Assembly: GCA_963978905.1 (NCBI GenBank)
Contig: OZ022261.1
Coordinates: forward strand, 27,649,686 to 27,713,685
Reading direction: 5' to 3'
Source: Trichostrongylus colubriformis
Taxonomy: Eukaryota > Nematoda > Chromadorea > Rhabditida > Trichostrongylidae
Length of the DNA: 64,000 nucleotides
Position numbers and translations under genes: made by a program. The notes beneath the pieces are model-generated. The model searched no databases. It was given only the letters and a program-made list of their open reading frames with translations, and was not told the origin of the DNA. Shown in pieces: positions 37,575 through 48,466 of the stretch (position 1 is the stretch's first letter; each line of letters begins with the position of its first letter).

Positions 37575-37787
37575 CCATTAGGACAGAAAATTCGCTTTGC
37601 GGCGTTCAGTGTGCGACGTGATGAACGAGCTATGCGCAGCATATTCGACCGGTCCTGGAGTGATGACGGTGCCCTACGCCTCACTCTATGCGTAACCTAA
37701 TCGCTGCAAGACCCAACTAATTCGACGCTCTTAGCTGGCACCTTCGCGTCGCGGCCACGCGAATTTTTATCCTGATGGCACGCCTGG
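37565..37787. mobile_element. Palindromic MITE R3, copy 2
   Basis: Ends TGTGCCATTAGGACAGAAAATTCGC and GCGAATTTTTATCCTGATGGCAC pair. A GT microsatellite abuts the left end. The internal CGAGCTATGCG motif is common to the family. Non-coding. Confidence 0.75.
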
Positions 37788-38033
37788 TAAGATATGTGGC
37801 GCCAATCTGGTTAGAAAAGGGAGGATTGCGCCTTTACCACACACGAGTAGCGGAAACCTCTTCAAATGCGAAAATATCTTGAAGACCTTCCAGGTGCCGA
37901 CATCTCTAGCTACCTGTGGATGAGAGTGCCCTACTTTGTTGACTGTTGACTCAGAAACTGCAGAATTGGACCCTTCATTGCAAATCTCGCAAATTTTCTC
38001 TTTTGCAGGATCAATCCCAACAATTCTATATGT

Positions 38034-38203
38034 ATACTCCATTTCGGAGCGCCTGATAGGGCGTGGCCTACAGACATTGGTGACTGGCGAGAGTGAGAAT
38101 GCGAGGCAAGAGTGATAGTGTGTGGCGGAGTGAGAGAGTTTGATACACCCTCACGTAAGTCTGGTGGCCACGCCCTATCAGGCGCTCCGAAATGGACTGT
38201 ATA
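38034..38203. mobile_element. Palindromic MITE, ACAGTCC family, copy 3
   Basis: Ends TATACTCCATTTCGGAG and CTCCGAAATGGACTGTATA pair, as do the inner arms GCCTGATAGGGCGTGGCC and GGCCACGCCCTATCAGGC. It is non-coding and the clearest palindrome of the three copies. Confidence 0.85.
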
Positions 38204-39158
38204 AGCACAGCATAACATCTTTCATTCACTAATAACAACTAACTCGGAATGCTCTTGCAGTGGTGGACTGCGTGAGCTCATTTTCGACGCACAGGATTTC
38301 TTCGGTGTTTCCCTAAACTACGGTTAGAATCGCTAGGGAGTCAATGCGTTTCACGGTATAATGGAAAAAATCCCGAATCTTGAGCTACGTTCAGGTCTTC
38401 GAGGAAGACGATCTGGTCGAAACGTCAGGCCGTCAACAAATATTCCAACTAAAACTTCGTTGGCATAACAGAAAAGCTTCAAACTATTATCGATACCGAG
38501 GTTCAAGGAAAAGCGAAGTTGGATTCAGCCTCATGTATGTTATTGGAGACTCAATCAGCGATATGAGAATTCTGTTATTGTCCTTCATATTATAACACCT
38601 GTACCCACATACGTCAGGACACTGCTGACGTAGACATTTCATAGAGCAGAAATCGAGTAAAACTAAGGATTTTCTAGGTTTAAATGCTAAATAAAACAAG
38701 ATATGGTCCCACTGCGAAACGTCTCTGGTGTAAAAAGCATTTAGAAGCGCAATATTCACAGCATCAAAGTGAAAGCGTAACCTGTTAAGTACTGAAATCA
38801 CGCCGCCGTTGTGTGAGGGCGCTCCGGGGAGAACAACAGGCACCCTGCCATCGAGGACCGCCCTGTCGATGCCAGGCTAATCGTAAGCCCACGATTGGCA
38901 ACCAACTGCTGCGATGGCGAATAACCATAACCTTAAGTTCCATCATCCGGAAGGGGGGAGTGGGGAGGTGCGGCGCTGGTGGTGCGCAGCATCAGTCAAA
39001 ACGGTAGCGATCAATCGCGGAGTATGAATGCAACCGTAGTACGGCTTTCGCCTAGTGTTCACTCACGTCGTTGTTGTCGCTCACTGATTGACTTTCAGTA
39101 AACAGTAGCCAATAAGCTGAGATGCCATGAAAATTCCATCCAAAAACTTCTTCGAATT

Positions 39159-39202
39159 CGCTCAGGACCCTCGGCGAAATTTCTCGCCTGAGGTCCTGAG
39201 CG
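39159..39202. other. 44-bp near-perfect palindrome
   Basis: CGCTCAGGACC(C)TCGGCGAAA is mirrored by TTTCTCGCCTGAGGTCCTGAGCG. The minus strand is open across it for 80 codons, but no protein family is recognised. Confidence 0.6.
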
Positions 39203-40106
39203 AAATCGTTCGTTCGGGTTAAGTTGTCAGCATGCTCCAGTACGCTGACAAACTGCGTTCTGGGAATGGGACCAGGATCTTGCCTTCGGCTCATTCACGC
39301 ACTGTAGGAGGGAAACGACCTGTTCCCCTTGCCATCCTCGGCTCAGCTTCTGGATTTTTTAGGTTTCAGCGTGCGAAGTTGTTCGTATATTAGCGTAGCT
39401 TGTTGGTATTTTCTTTTCTTTCACCAGGCTAATGTAATTCTGAGTTTATAGTTCTCTTTTTCTTGTATGGCGCACCATAGAGTGCAAATAAAAAAGTAAG
39501 CTTTTTTAGAGCATGACTATGTACATTTCGCTGTGTGCAGATAGGGAGTCCCCCGCAGGGAAGGGAAGTGGTAGTGTTAGTTCAGAACTAAATGGCACCG
39601 CGAATTTCTTGAAATGCGAGCTGTTTTGCCGAATAAATAGTTTTGACGTATTTCCGCGAGGCTTTGTACATGTCACGTTGTAAGTGAGAGTCGTCTGTTC
39701 AAACGTTTGAGGGTTGAATGTACATTTCTCACATGTACCTCCCGTAGGTTTCGTGGTCCTAACAGCAGCGGGCACGCAACGAGTGGGAAGGATTTCCTAA
39801 ATTCAATTTTTCCAATTCTACAGGCTGTGGAAATTGATCCTGCAGGCACGTACCAAGGTTTTTCGAAGCCGACGCCATCATAATATTCATTCCCTTTTGT
39901 TCTTTCTAGCCTATACTAAATACCCACAGAAATGTAGCTACAGAGCTATTGAGTTTTTTGTTGAGCTTACTTCAGAAAAGCTTATTCAAGATTTTTCAGC
40001 CTATGCCCAGCACCGAAGTCGATTTGAAAATATCGGAAGGGGATGATTTTGGCTTACAGTAGAACAGACGTACAATACCGCTCACATTTTTTGAAAAACC
40101 GACGGT

Positions 40107-40139
40107 GGGCGACGGATTAAACGGCACAATCCGTCGCCC
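40107..40139 (+). other. Subterminal hairpin of foldback A, left
   Basis: GGGCGACGGATT pairs perfectly with AATCCGTCGCCC across a 9-nt loop, 34 bp inside the element end. Confidence 0.85.
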
Positions 40140-42528
40140 CGTCATAACTTCGTCAAAAATGGATAAAATGAGAAAAAATTAGGAGCGTTAGATTCCTCTC
40201 AATGTGTCGAATTCAACGACCTATGAGATGTCTAATTTTGATCAGTAGGTCACCAGCTTCTCGGTAAAAGCTGCAAAGATTTCTTTAAATTTACCCTGAG
40301 GCAAGACTCCGACCTGTTTCGGCTTGCATTCACATGTTCGATTGCTGCTCACCCATGTTCTGCACAAACATTATTTTTTTGTGAGTTATCTTCAAGTTTC
40401 AGGATACTTTTCAGCATGAAATTTCCACGACATTTTCGAGTGTTTTTAAGCTCATTTCGTCAGAATCGATGGACAAATTGAGAAGATAACTCACCTATCA
40501 CAGACTACTGGTCACGTGCTGCAAGAATTACCTTGACTTCCGAATTACAGGCAAGCGCTTCATCTGTGATGAAGCTTCAAACATCGGTAAACGGCGTACT
40601 TTGAACACTGTGTAATTTCCCTTCTCTTTCCTAAAATAACATTTTGATCAATGAAAATCGCATAAGGTCCTCGGATACAACATCCTACACTTTCAGAAAA
40701 TGAAAGCGGCATTCAAACAATGCACAGAAACATGAATTTAAAAAGAGTGTTTATTGCACATGAAAGTATGAATGTGGACGTACACAAATTAATTTCAAAC
40801 GAAATTTATACTGATGTATTTAGTGTCAAAAATGTTGTTCATCGGCGTAAAGATCATCTCACTGCGAATGTTTTGAACTTTTACCACTATTCTTGTATTC
40901 TTTTCAAGCGTTCTCGGCTCCAGCACCGCTTGCTGCCCTCTTAATTACTCTGCGGCGCTCAGCACAGATGAGGTCGCCTGTACCTCGCAGTATTATCACA
41001 TCACATGAATGCACACTATTGACCTTCAGAACCGCCTACTATTCTTACTCAGTGATCCCCCCAGGCCCCCTCTTTTTAGGGGCCAGTTTGCTTTAATAAC
41101 CGGTCGGAAGGAAGCAGGAGCACACAACTAATCATGAACACACGTTTGCAAACGTTGCATGCACCAGAGAATTCGAACACCTACGAATCATTACCTAATG
41201 AGTGCCTGCGAACAGCGATCATTCGGCCTGCGCCATGCAACCGCTTGATAAGGTGCAACCTGTTTTCGAGCATAGTGATAACGGACTGAGTGTGGTGGCA
41301 TATGGAAACTCTCACAGTTGATTTCAGTGAACAGCACCGAACCGACTCGTTAGAACAAGTGCGCCGGAATTATCACGTGAAGTTTCCTACATAAACGTGC
41401 TTCTGGTATCAATGCGCACAATGCAGAAATTACTCATTCAAATGATAAATACAGAAAGAAATTCGTAACCACCGATCTATGATGAACTATTAAAACAGAA
41501 AATCACTCATAAAAGTTCAAGTCATACAACACACTATATAATATAGTCGAAGAAATTCTTTATAAAAAAAACTACCATCTAAGCTAAAGCTGTACAAGGC
41601 CGCGAACCAGTTCCTTTGGTTCGAAGCGACAGTAAGCGGTTCTGAAGGTCAATAGTGTGCATTCATGTGATGTGATAATACTGTGAGGTATTACTGACCT
41701 CATCTGTGCTGAGCGTTGCGCAGTAATTAAGGGGTCAGCATGCGGCGTTGGAGCCGACAACGCTTGAAAAGAATACAAGAACAGTGGTAAAAGTTCAAAA
41801 CATTCGCAGTGAGATGATCTTTACACCGATGAACAGCATTTTTGACACTAAATACATCAGTATAAATTTCGTTTGGAATTAATTAGTGTACGTCCACATT
41901 CATACTTTCATGTGCAATAAACACTCTTTTTAAATTCATGATTCTGTGCATTGTTTGTATGCCGCTTTCATTTTCTGGAAGTGTAGGATGTTGTATTCGG
42001 AGACATGCGATTTTCATTGATCAAAATGTTATTTTAGGAAAGAAAAGGGGAATTATCCAGCGTTCAAAGTACGCCATTTACCGATGTTTGAAGCTTCATC
42101 ACAGAAGAAGCGCTTGCCTGTAATTCGGAAGTCAAGGCAATTCTTGCGGTACGTAAGCAGTAGTCTGTGATAGATGAGTTATCTTCTCAATTTGTCCATC
42201 GATTCTGACGAAATGAGCTCAAAAACACTGGAAAATGTCGTGGAAATTTCATGCTGGAAAGTATCCTGAAACTTGAAGATAACGCACTAAAAAATAATGT
42301 TTGTGCAGAACATGGGTGAGCAGCAATCGAACATGTGAATGCAAGCCGAAACAGGTCGGAGTCTTGCCTCAGGGTAAATTTAAAGAAATCTTTGCAGCTT
42401 TTACCGAGAAGCTGGTGACCTACTTATCAAAATTAGTCATCTCATAGGTCGTTGAATTCGACACATCGAGAGGAATCTAACGCTCCTAATTTTTTCTCAT
42501 TTTATCCATTTTTGACGAAGTTATGACG

Positions 42529-42561
42529 GGGCGACGGATTGTGCCGTTTAATCCGTCGCCC
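42529..42561 (-). other. Subterminal hairpin of foldback A, right
   Basis: The mirror of the left hairpin, with the same 12-bp stem and 9-nt loop, 33 bp inside the right end. Confidence 0.85.
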
Positions 42562-43027
42562 ACCGTCGATTTTTCAAAAAATGTGAGCGGTATGTAGTGT
42601 GGACGAGTTCAAGTGGCCGCCATTGCACAAACTCGCCAATTTGACGCCTTGGCATGGTGCCAAAAGGAGATCTTTCTATCATAAATTTGTTTTTCCCTTT
42701 TACTTTCTACTTTGTTCTTTCTTAAATTGTTTCTAGATGTTTTTACATGAATGCTAAAGTAGTTGGGAATGGCCACTCCACTGCGCTGGGAGTCAGTTGC
42801 TACAACTAACGTTGGCCCGCGGCCCGTCTCCCACAGCGGAGAACTCGGAAAGTCAGTGTGTTGGACGCGAATGGGATGCGAATACACACTGCAGCGTCGC
42901 GCTTTTGAGTCTGGGTTATTTCACAGATTATCGCTTCTAACCTTGAGTGTTCGTTACAAAATGCTCATTTCTTTGCATCTTCCTCTTGTTTCGGACCCCT
43001 TCCGGTTCCTTTAATGGGAGGCACGTT

Positions 43028-43256
43028 TTTCCTGCATTCTGCAAGAAGACCTCTATCAAAAACTCCTATACCGAATGAATGTTTCCTGCATGCTGCAAGA
43101 AGACCGCCATCAACAAACCTATGTAGAATAAATGATATCATTTGTTTGTGTTATGTTCATTTATCACGAGAGTTGGCTATATAAACTCTCATGTTGTGTC
43201 TTCTCTTCACTTCTTCCAATAAACCTTCCTCCAAAAGGCGTACAGAAACCAAAACA
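43028..43256 (+). repeat. 5' LTR of the BEL element
   Basis: It starts TTTCCTGCATTCTG and ends CAAAACA. It holds a TATA box TATATAAA at 43178-43185 and AATAAA at 43218-43223. The motif TTTCCTGCATnCTGCAAGAAGACC occurs twice within it, about 50 bp apart. The sequence after it, TGGCGACCACGG, is a candidate primer-binding site. Confidence 0.95.
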
Positions 43257-44887
43257 TGGCGACCACGGCAATGGCGACCACGGCAACGACAACCACGGCG
43301 GCGGTAACCACGGCGACCACAGTAACGACGAAAATTTCCAGCTGCCACGAAGAGATGTTCGATAGCGGTAAAGTGCGCAGACAGATAGGTCAGCGCAAGA
43401 AGCAGCTCATACGACAGTGTGATATCATGAAGGAGATACTTCAAGGCGTCGACGTCACAGAAGGAGAAACGGCGTTTACGCTGCTAAACAATGACGACAT
43501 TGCTGATCTAAAGGAAGAAATCATCGAGACACGAGAAGAGCTCCTGAAGGCACACTCTAACATGAAGAAGCTCCACATCGAATGGTTTAATGCGCAGATG
43601 GCCGATCAAGATGAAGAAAGAGCCCATCTTCAATATGTGCAGAGCTACGGAGATTACACTCAAACTATGCAGGAAGCGGTGAGTATTCTTCAGAAATCTA
43701 ACGAAATCCTCAACTTGATTGAAAAAGAGTTAGCGAGACGTCATTCAACGGTTCGATCGTCACATTCGGTTAATCATGTCAACGATTACGTAGAGCAGCC
43801 GATCCAAACTCGACGGACACCTGTTTCACACAGTCAGCCGCAGACTCAGCCAGCTTCGATGATGAGCATTGTTGATGCGTCTCTCTTGAGCAGACTCGAT
43901 CTTCCAACGTTTGATGGCAAACTGTTGGAGTTTCCAGAATTTTTCTCACGCTATTCGACACTGATAGGGAACAAAGCGGAACTGGACGACACGAACAAGT
44001 TCTCCTTGCTCAAATCTTGTCTGCGAGGAAGAGCTCTACAATCAATCCAGGGATTAGCTATAACGGCAGAAAACTACCATATTGCGCTCGATATACTCAA
44101 GAAAAGATATGATGATAAGGTCACGACGCGGCATATCTTGTTCAGTCAGCTTGCCAATCTACCACCATGTGATCCCGAGGGAAGAAACCTTCAGTCACTC
44201 TACAACAAAATGTTCGCCTTAACTAGACAGTTATGCGCTTATGGTGATGATTCGAACGAAGTTGCATTGGGAGCCATCTTACTCAACAAACTTCCTCGTC
44301 ACATCAGAAGCAAGATATTCGACAAAACGGGAAACACACACAATCTCGTCCCAACTGAACTCATGCACATTTTGACCGAAATAGTTCATAAGGAAGCAAC
44401 ATTGCAAGAGATTGAATTTCACTGTAAAGCCGTTACCAACTTAAGAGAAGAAGGGTACGTCAGCGTTCAGCGGTTTCAAAAGTTTCAAAGGGAGAAACCA
44501 CGAAGAGAAACTCAATTTTCTGGCGTCTATTCGAGACCAAAGGAACCAACTTCAGCACCGGCTGCATATGAAAAACCAACCTTTTGCAGCTTCTGTGATT
44601 CGAATCGACATTCCAGCTTCGACTGCACTCACTTTCCTACCCCGCAACATCGAATTCAGATCACTAGAGATAAGCGACTTTGTTTCAATTGCTTATCAAG
44701 CAAGCATCGTACAAAGGAATGTCAGTCAAAGCGGTCGTGCCAGAAGTGTTCCAAACGTCACCACACCTCATTATGTTATCAACAAGCTGTAAACCAACAG
44801 GACTCAATAAGAAGCACCAGTCAACCACAAATTCAAAACCTCAACAGTCAAAACCACAACATGTACATTTCACTTCCGACACTATGA
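43256..44887 (+). CDS. gag: BEL/Pao gag polyprotein
   Basis: A 543-residue structural protein of the retrotransposon particle. The ATG spans the LTR/primer-site junction. A Thr/Ala-rich start (MATTAMATTATTTT) encoded by GCGACCACGG repeats is followed by a helical N-terminal region and a DUF1759-like gag core (LPTFDGKLLEFPEFF at about residue 216). Two CX2CX4HX4C zinc knuckles start at residues 444 (CSFC) and 476 (CFNC), then a third, variant knuckle CQKCSKRHH. The frame is intact. The next ORF overlaps its last 208 nt in the -1 frame, as expected for programmed frameshifting, but I see no canonical slippery heptamer. Confidence 0.92.
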   Translation: MATTAMATTATTTTAAVTTATTVTTKISSCHEEMFDSGKVRRQIGQRKKQLIRQCDIMKEILQGVDVTEGETAFTLLNNDDIADLKEEIIETREELLKAHSNMKKLHIEWFNAQMADQDEERAHLQYVQSYGDYTQTMQEAVSILQKSNEILNLIEKELARRHSTVRSSHSVNHVNDYVEQPIQTRRTPVSHSQPQTQPASMMSIVDASLLSRLDLPTFDGKLLEFPEFFSRYSTLIGNKAELDDTNKFSLLKSCLRGRALQSIQGLAITAENYHIALDILKKRYDDKVTTRHILFSQLANLPPCDPEGRNLQSLYNKMFALTRQLCAYGDDSNEVALGAILLNKLPRHIRSKIFDKTGNTHNLVPTELMHILTEIVHKEATLQEIEFHCKAVTNLREEGYVSVQRFQKFQREKPRRETQFSGVYSRPKEPTSAPAAYEKPTFCSFCDSNRHSSFDCTHFPTPQHRIQITRDKRLCFNCLSSKHRTKECQSKRSCQKCSKRHHTSLCYQQAVNQQDSIRSTSQPQIQNLNSQNHNMYISLPTL

Positions 44888-46836
44888 ATACGGGATGCAA
44901 CGACACCGACACTACCCAAATACACTCGATACCAAGGACGGAGTCTTCTTCTATCACAATGTCAACATCTCCCCAGACCACAGTCCTACTCATGTGCGCT
45001 GAAGTAGAAGTTTTTAATCCGAACAGTCCGAATGAGGTTGTGAAATCTACCGCGTTCCTCGATAGCGGATCAAGTGCGAGTTACATCACTACCGAACTTG
45101 CATCGATTCTCAAATTACCTGTGGAGAAATCAGAAGAAATATCAATGTTCACGTTCGGATCGCGCAACACACTTCCGCTCTCAACCACACAGCATTCACT
45201 CGGAATACAAACTTCCAAAGGAGCTAACATCCTTTCTGTCAGAGCTCTCCAGTACCTGACAAACGATATGAAGGTGGCTACCTTCACAGAAGAAGTCGCA
45301 CATTCCCCTAATTTGCCAACGATATCCAAGAAGCCAGATATTCTCATTGGTACAGATTACTTCCGGCAGGTTCTCTCCTCCAATGACTTCCATGTGAGAA
45401 GTTTATCGAATGGTTATCAACTTATACATTCCTCGATTGGAGACATAATCACGGGGAAACCCTTTTGTTTCACGGAACCCATCGATTACTGTTACAACTC
45501 GTCGTTCTCTAACGACGAGAAATTGGATGACCTGCTACAACGATTCTCGACGCTTGACGCAGAAGGCACAGTGGACAATGCCATGAGTTCCGACGATGAA
45601 GTTTGCCCGAAGAGCTTCAACGAAACAACATTCCACGACAACACTGAAGGAAGGTACACCGTACAACTTCCAGTCAAAGGAGATAGTTCGAAGACGAAAG
45701 AAAAGATCACTACCACGAGCACGGTGGAAAGAGAGAATGCGAATGGTCTCGCAATATCGGACGGGAAAACGGAAAGCAGTAAGACAGCAAATAGCAAGAC
45801 AGGTTGTGAGGTTGTGCGAGATTCTAGGTTGCCGAAGCCGAAAGAGAATGTACATGAATCGAATATCGTTTCTTCGTTAGAAGCTGAGAGACTAAGGGCT
45901 GAAGTGATGGAACTGAAAACTGCTAGAGCTGACGCTAGAATACAACTTTCTGTGAGTCAGAATGATGAGAAAAACGCAAGGCAAGAAGCAGTGCAATTGC
46001 GATCGAGACTTAAGCAGATGGAAGCGAGGTTCGCCGCCATGGAGAAATCAAGAGACGTGTATCGTAATTCTCTGTCACAGCTGAGAAAAAAATATAAGGA
46101 GTTGAGGAACAGGAAGAATGATGTTGAACGTGAGCTGATGGACGAGAGCAAGGCTCGCAAAAGGGACGGCGGAAAATTTTCAGCAGACGTAAGATTACCC
46201 TTAAGAAAGACTACAACACGACCAATCAACTTGCTTTGCAAACCTAAAGTAAACAACGAAGAATCGAAAGATGAAGAGGATGAAAACCCGGAAAGTACGC
46301 CATCAATGCCAACCAAGGAACATCGAAGACGTTCAGTGATGACAAGATCAAAACCGCTTTCTACGAACACCATCATGTCCCTTTTCATCGTCGTTACCCT
46401 TTGTTGCATGTCCTGTAGCACTACAGGATTCCCTTCCGAATCCAATACTCCGAAGATAACCGCATCTACCATAAACTATATAATCAAAGAAGCTGTTCTA
46501 GCGAAAAACGAATTCGAAGTGTACAACACATTATGCTGGTTTCCGAGTCCATGTCATGAAAGTTCACGCCATGAAAGAGAGATCCGTGCACCACGACCAC
46601 CATTCCACTCCCATCCGTTCACCCGCCTCCCCAATCTGAAACGTCAGTATCCCTCTTGGACAACATTATGCCGCTGTAACACAGTATTGAGAAGAAAATC
46701 CCACAGATTGCCTATCATTCCCCTCGAATTCTTAACAAACGGTCACCAGCATGTGTCTTCTCAAGGACCCTCAGCCAAATCTGACGAAATCAAGAGTCGA
46801 CAACTCCGAACAAATAAGGACCTACAGTGGTTCTGA
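44680..46836 (+). CDS. Chimeric protease, coiled-coil and integrase-tail ORF of the BEL element
   Basis: 718 open codons in the -1 frame to gag; the upstream limit is only the first Met, and expression probably comes by frameshift. The retroviral-type aspartic protease has FLDSGSS with the catalytic Asp at residue 128, and the lead-in to RT runs to TVQLPVKGD (335). RT, RNase H and integrase core should follow, but residues 336 to about 496 are Ser/Thr/Lys-rich sequence, then a heptad-like coiled coil (SLEAERLRAEVMELK to about 490). The frame rejoins BEL sequence at VRLPLRKTTTRPINLL, the end of the integrase C-terminal domain (DUF5641). A hydrophobic segment (SLFIVVTLCCMSC, about 570) and a shortened env-like tail end it. 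Origin of the central block is unknown. Confidence 0.85.
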   Translation: MFQLLIKQASYKGMSVKAVVPEVFQTSPHLIMLSTSCKPTGLNKKHQSTTNSKPQQSKPQHVHFTSDTMNTGCNDTDTTQIHSIPRTESSSITMSTSPQTTVLLMCAEVEVFNPNSPNEVVKSTAFLDSGSSASYITTELASILKLPVEKSEEISMFTFGSRNTLPLSTTQHSLGIQTSKGANILSVRALQYLTNDMKVATFTEEVAHSPNLPTISKKPDILIGTDYFRQVLSSNDFHVRSLSNGYQLIHSSIGDIITGKPFCFTEPIDYCYNSSFSNDEKLDDLLQRFSTLDAEGTVDNAMSSDDEVCPKSFNETTFHDNTEGRYTVQLPVKGDSSKTKEKITTTSTVERENANGLAISDGKTESSKTANSKTGCEVVRDSRLPKPKENVHESNIVSSLEAERLRAEVMELKTARADARIQLSVSQNDEKNARQEAVQLRSRLKQMEARFAAMEKSRDVYRNSLSQLRKKYKELRNRKNDVERELMDESKARKRDGGKFSADVRLPLRKTTTRPINLLCKPKVNNEESKDEEDENPESTPSMPTKEHRRRSVMTRSKPLSTNTIMSLFIVVTLCCMSCSTTGFPSESNTPKITASTINYIIKEAVLAKNEFEVYNTLCWFPSPCHESSRHEREIRAPRPPFHSHPFTRLPNLKRQYPSWTTLCRCNTVLRRKSHRLPIIPLEFLTNGHQHVSSQGPSAKSDEIKSRQLRTNKDLQWF

Positions 46837-47027
46837 ATTACACTTCACCATGCAAGAACGCCTGAATACATCAATCTTTTCTGCTTCGTCTCCGAAACTT
46901 CGCAACACTTTCCAATTCACCCTGCACAAGAACGACTCAGTTTGCAAGAAGACTGTCATGACACCGCATCATAAGTTTTCACCATCATCGTATCACCGCT
47001 CATCACAAAATCATTTTCCGCCGGGAG

Positions 47028-47256
47028 TTTCCTGCATTCTGCAAGAAGACCTCTATCAAAAACTCCTATACCGAATGAATGTTTCCTGCATGCTGCAAGA
47101 AGACCGCCATCAACAAACCTATGTAGAATAAATGATATCATTTGTTTGTGTTATGTTCATTTATCACGAGAGTTGGCTATATAAACTCTCATGTTGTGTC
47201 TTCTCTTCACTTCGTCCAATAAACCTTCCTCCAAAAGGCGTACAGAAACCAAAACA
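47028..47256 (+). repeat. 3' LTR of the BEL element
   Basis: It is identical to the 5' LTR except for one base near 47214. TATATAAA is at 47178-47185 and AATAAA at 47218-47223. A short purine tract GCCGGGAG precedes it where a polypurine tract would be expected. Confidence 0.95.
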
Positions 47257-47261
47257 ACGTT

Positions 47262-48032
47262 AGGGGAGCTGACACAATAAATTGGCATTTATACAAGCAC
47301 ACATGGTCAGGAATCTGGTCAGTGATCTGGATTATCAAGTGGTCAGATCAAATCCTAGTCAAAGGAAATCACAAGGCGGATGAGGTGTAGTGACAGGTGG
47401 CGCACACCCCACTCTCATGGTGCGGGATTTCCCGCATCAACACCCGCCCAGGCCAAACCACCCTTCCATCCCTCCGAATCGAGGATAGAATCACTGATTT
47501 GTACATCGATGACACCTCAAGTCATTGCATTGGCCAATTACATTCACCTTACATCACAATTTTGAATGAAACTGGAATGTGCGGCGCTACCCAAGAGGCG
47601 ATTGATTGACGCCAAAAAGTTTTATCCTTGACCTTTTACTTTGATAGAGGGAGGAGGTGGTGTAGTGAGAGATGGCGCGCACCCCCTTTCTCATGGTGAA
47701 GGGATCAAACCAAGCATCAACGTCCGTGTAAATTGGCACCAGACTCGTCTTGGAGGAAAGAATCATTGCTTCGTACCGGCTGACACCTCGAGTCATTGCA
47801 TAGGCTAAATACATTCACCTTACATCACGATTTTGAATGGAGTTAGAATGGGTGGCGCTTCCTAGGGACTGATTAACGCAAAAAAACTATCCTTTATCCT
47901 TTTACCTTAATAGTAGAGTGCTACAAAGTGCGGTAATCTCTTTCTTACTTGAAAATAACTGGTTTACTCATTGAGGAAGTAGATACTCGAGACCTATTCG
48001 CTATCAACCCATAAGCCTATAGTCTCTAACCA
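47262..48032. other. Gene-free stretch with a diverged direct repeat
   Basis: Segments near 47400-47640 and 47665-47880 resemble each other (GTGGCGCGCACCCC...CTCATGGTG; CATTCACCTTACATCAC.ATTTTGAATG), forming a decayed tandem pair of about 270 bp. No protein is supported. Confidence 0.55.
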
Positions 48033-48466
48033 CGAAAGGCACCGGAAGGGGGTGAGGGGGAAGGAAAGTATGTTTGGAAGCATCATTCTCTGCAAACGAA
48101 CATTCGAACTCAGAAGACATAATATGTAAAGAAACTGGCGTTGAAAAACGCACCACTGGAGCGCTATTGCGATTCTAGCGCACTTCACCTCGAATTGCAT
48201 GGTTCGGGCAGTCCGACGCCACTGTAATTTGATGTGGCGTAGGACGAATTTCATTCCATTCATGATGGTGTTAAACAAACGAAAACAACAAACAAGCGAA
48301 ACCGAGAAAGGGAATAAGCGAAAGAGTAAAAAAAAAGGCGTCTCTAACAAAAAAAAATTGTACGCACTCTACCTTTTGCGAGGCGTCGTGAGTGCATTGC
48401 GCGAAACTGAATGAGCTGCAAGTGTTACCGTTGGCCAAAATTGCTACCTCCTGGTGTCTTTGGAAG
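48033..48466. mobile_element. MITE with GGCACCGGAAGGGGG ends
   Basis: CGAAAGGCACCGGAAGGGGG at the left and TACCTCCTGGTGTCTTTGG at the right resemble the terminal repeats of R1 and R2, but the interior is different. Non-coding. Confidence 0.6.

Larger units (their letters stand above)
40073..42594. mobile_element. 2.5-kb foldback element A, TA target duplication
   Basis: Inverted arms of about 970 bp (40073-41041 and 41626-42594) flank a 584-bp centre. Ends are CAATACCGCTCAC and GTGAGCGGTATG, flanked by TA at 40071-40072 and 42595-42596. Copies a and c of the host repeat R2 carry the same site with a single TA, so the duplication is directly supported. No transposase or other long ORF is present; mirrored ORFs in the arms are artefacts. 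It is a non-autonomous TA-targeting element of unknown superfamily. Confidence 0.92.
40026..43016 (+). repeat. Dispersed repeat R2, copy b, split by a foldback element
   Basis: The left piece (about 40026-40072) ends CAGTAGAACAGACGTA. The right piece resumes at 42595 with TAGTGTGGACGAGTTC and runs to CCGGTTCCTTTAATG at 43016. The break is the insertion of the foldback element at 40073-42594. The BEL element follows 11 bp beyond the right end. Confidence 0.85.
43028..47256 (+). mobile_element. BEL/Pao LTR retrotransposon, recent, pol-defective chimera
   Basis: A 4229-bp element flanked by ACGTT at 43023-43027 and 47257-47261. The 229-bp LTRs differ at one base (CTTCTT versus CTTCGT), which implies recent insertion. 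Gag and an aspartic protease of BEL/Pao type are intact, but reverse transcriptase, RNase H and the integrase core are absent, so it must depend on a full relative in trans. It landed 7 bp after the end of repeat R2 copy b. Confidence 0.95.

Noticed and set aside
38813..39007. Arg-rich plus-strand ORF
   Set aside because: Low-complexity frame with no start context, no splice signals and no recognised domain.
43132..43365. Asp/His/Gly/Asn-rich ORF over the LTR end
   Set aside because: It is a frame shadow of the GCGACCACGG repeat at the gag start.
45957..46472. 171-codon minus-strand ORF
   Set aside because: It is the antisense of the charged coiled-coil region, whose codon composition leaves that frame open.
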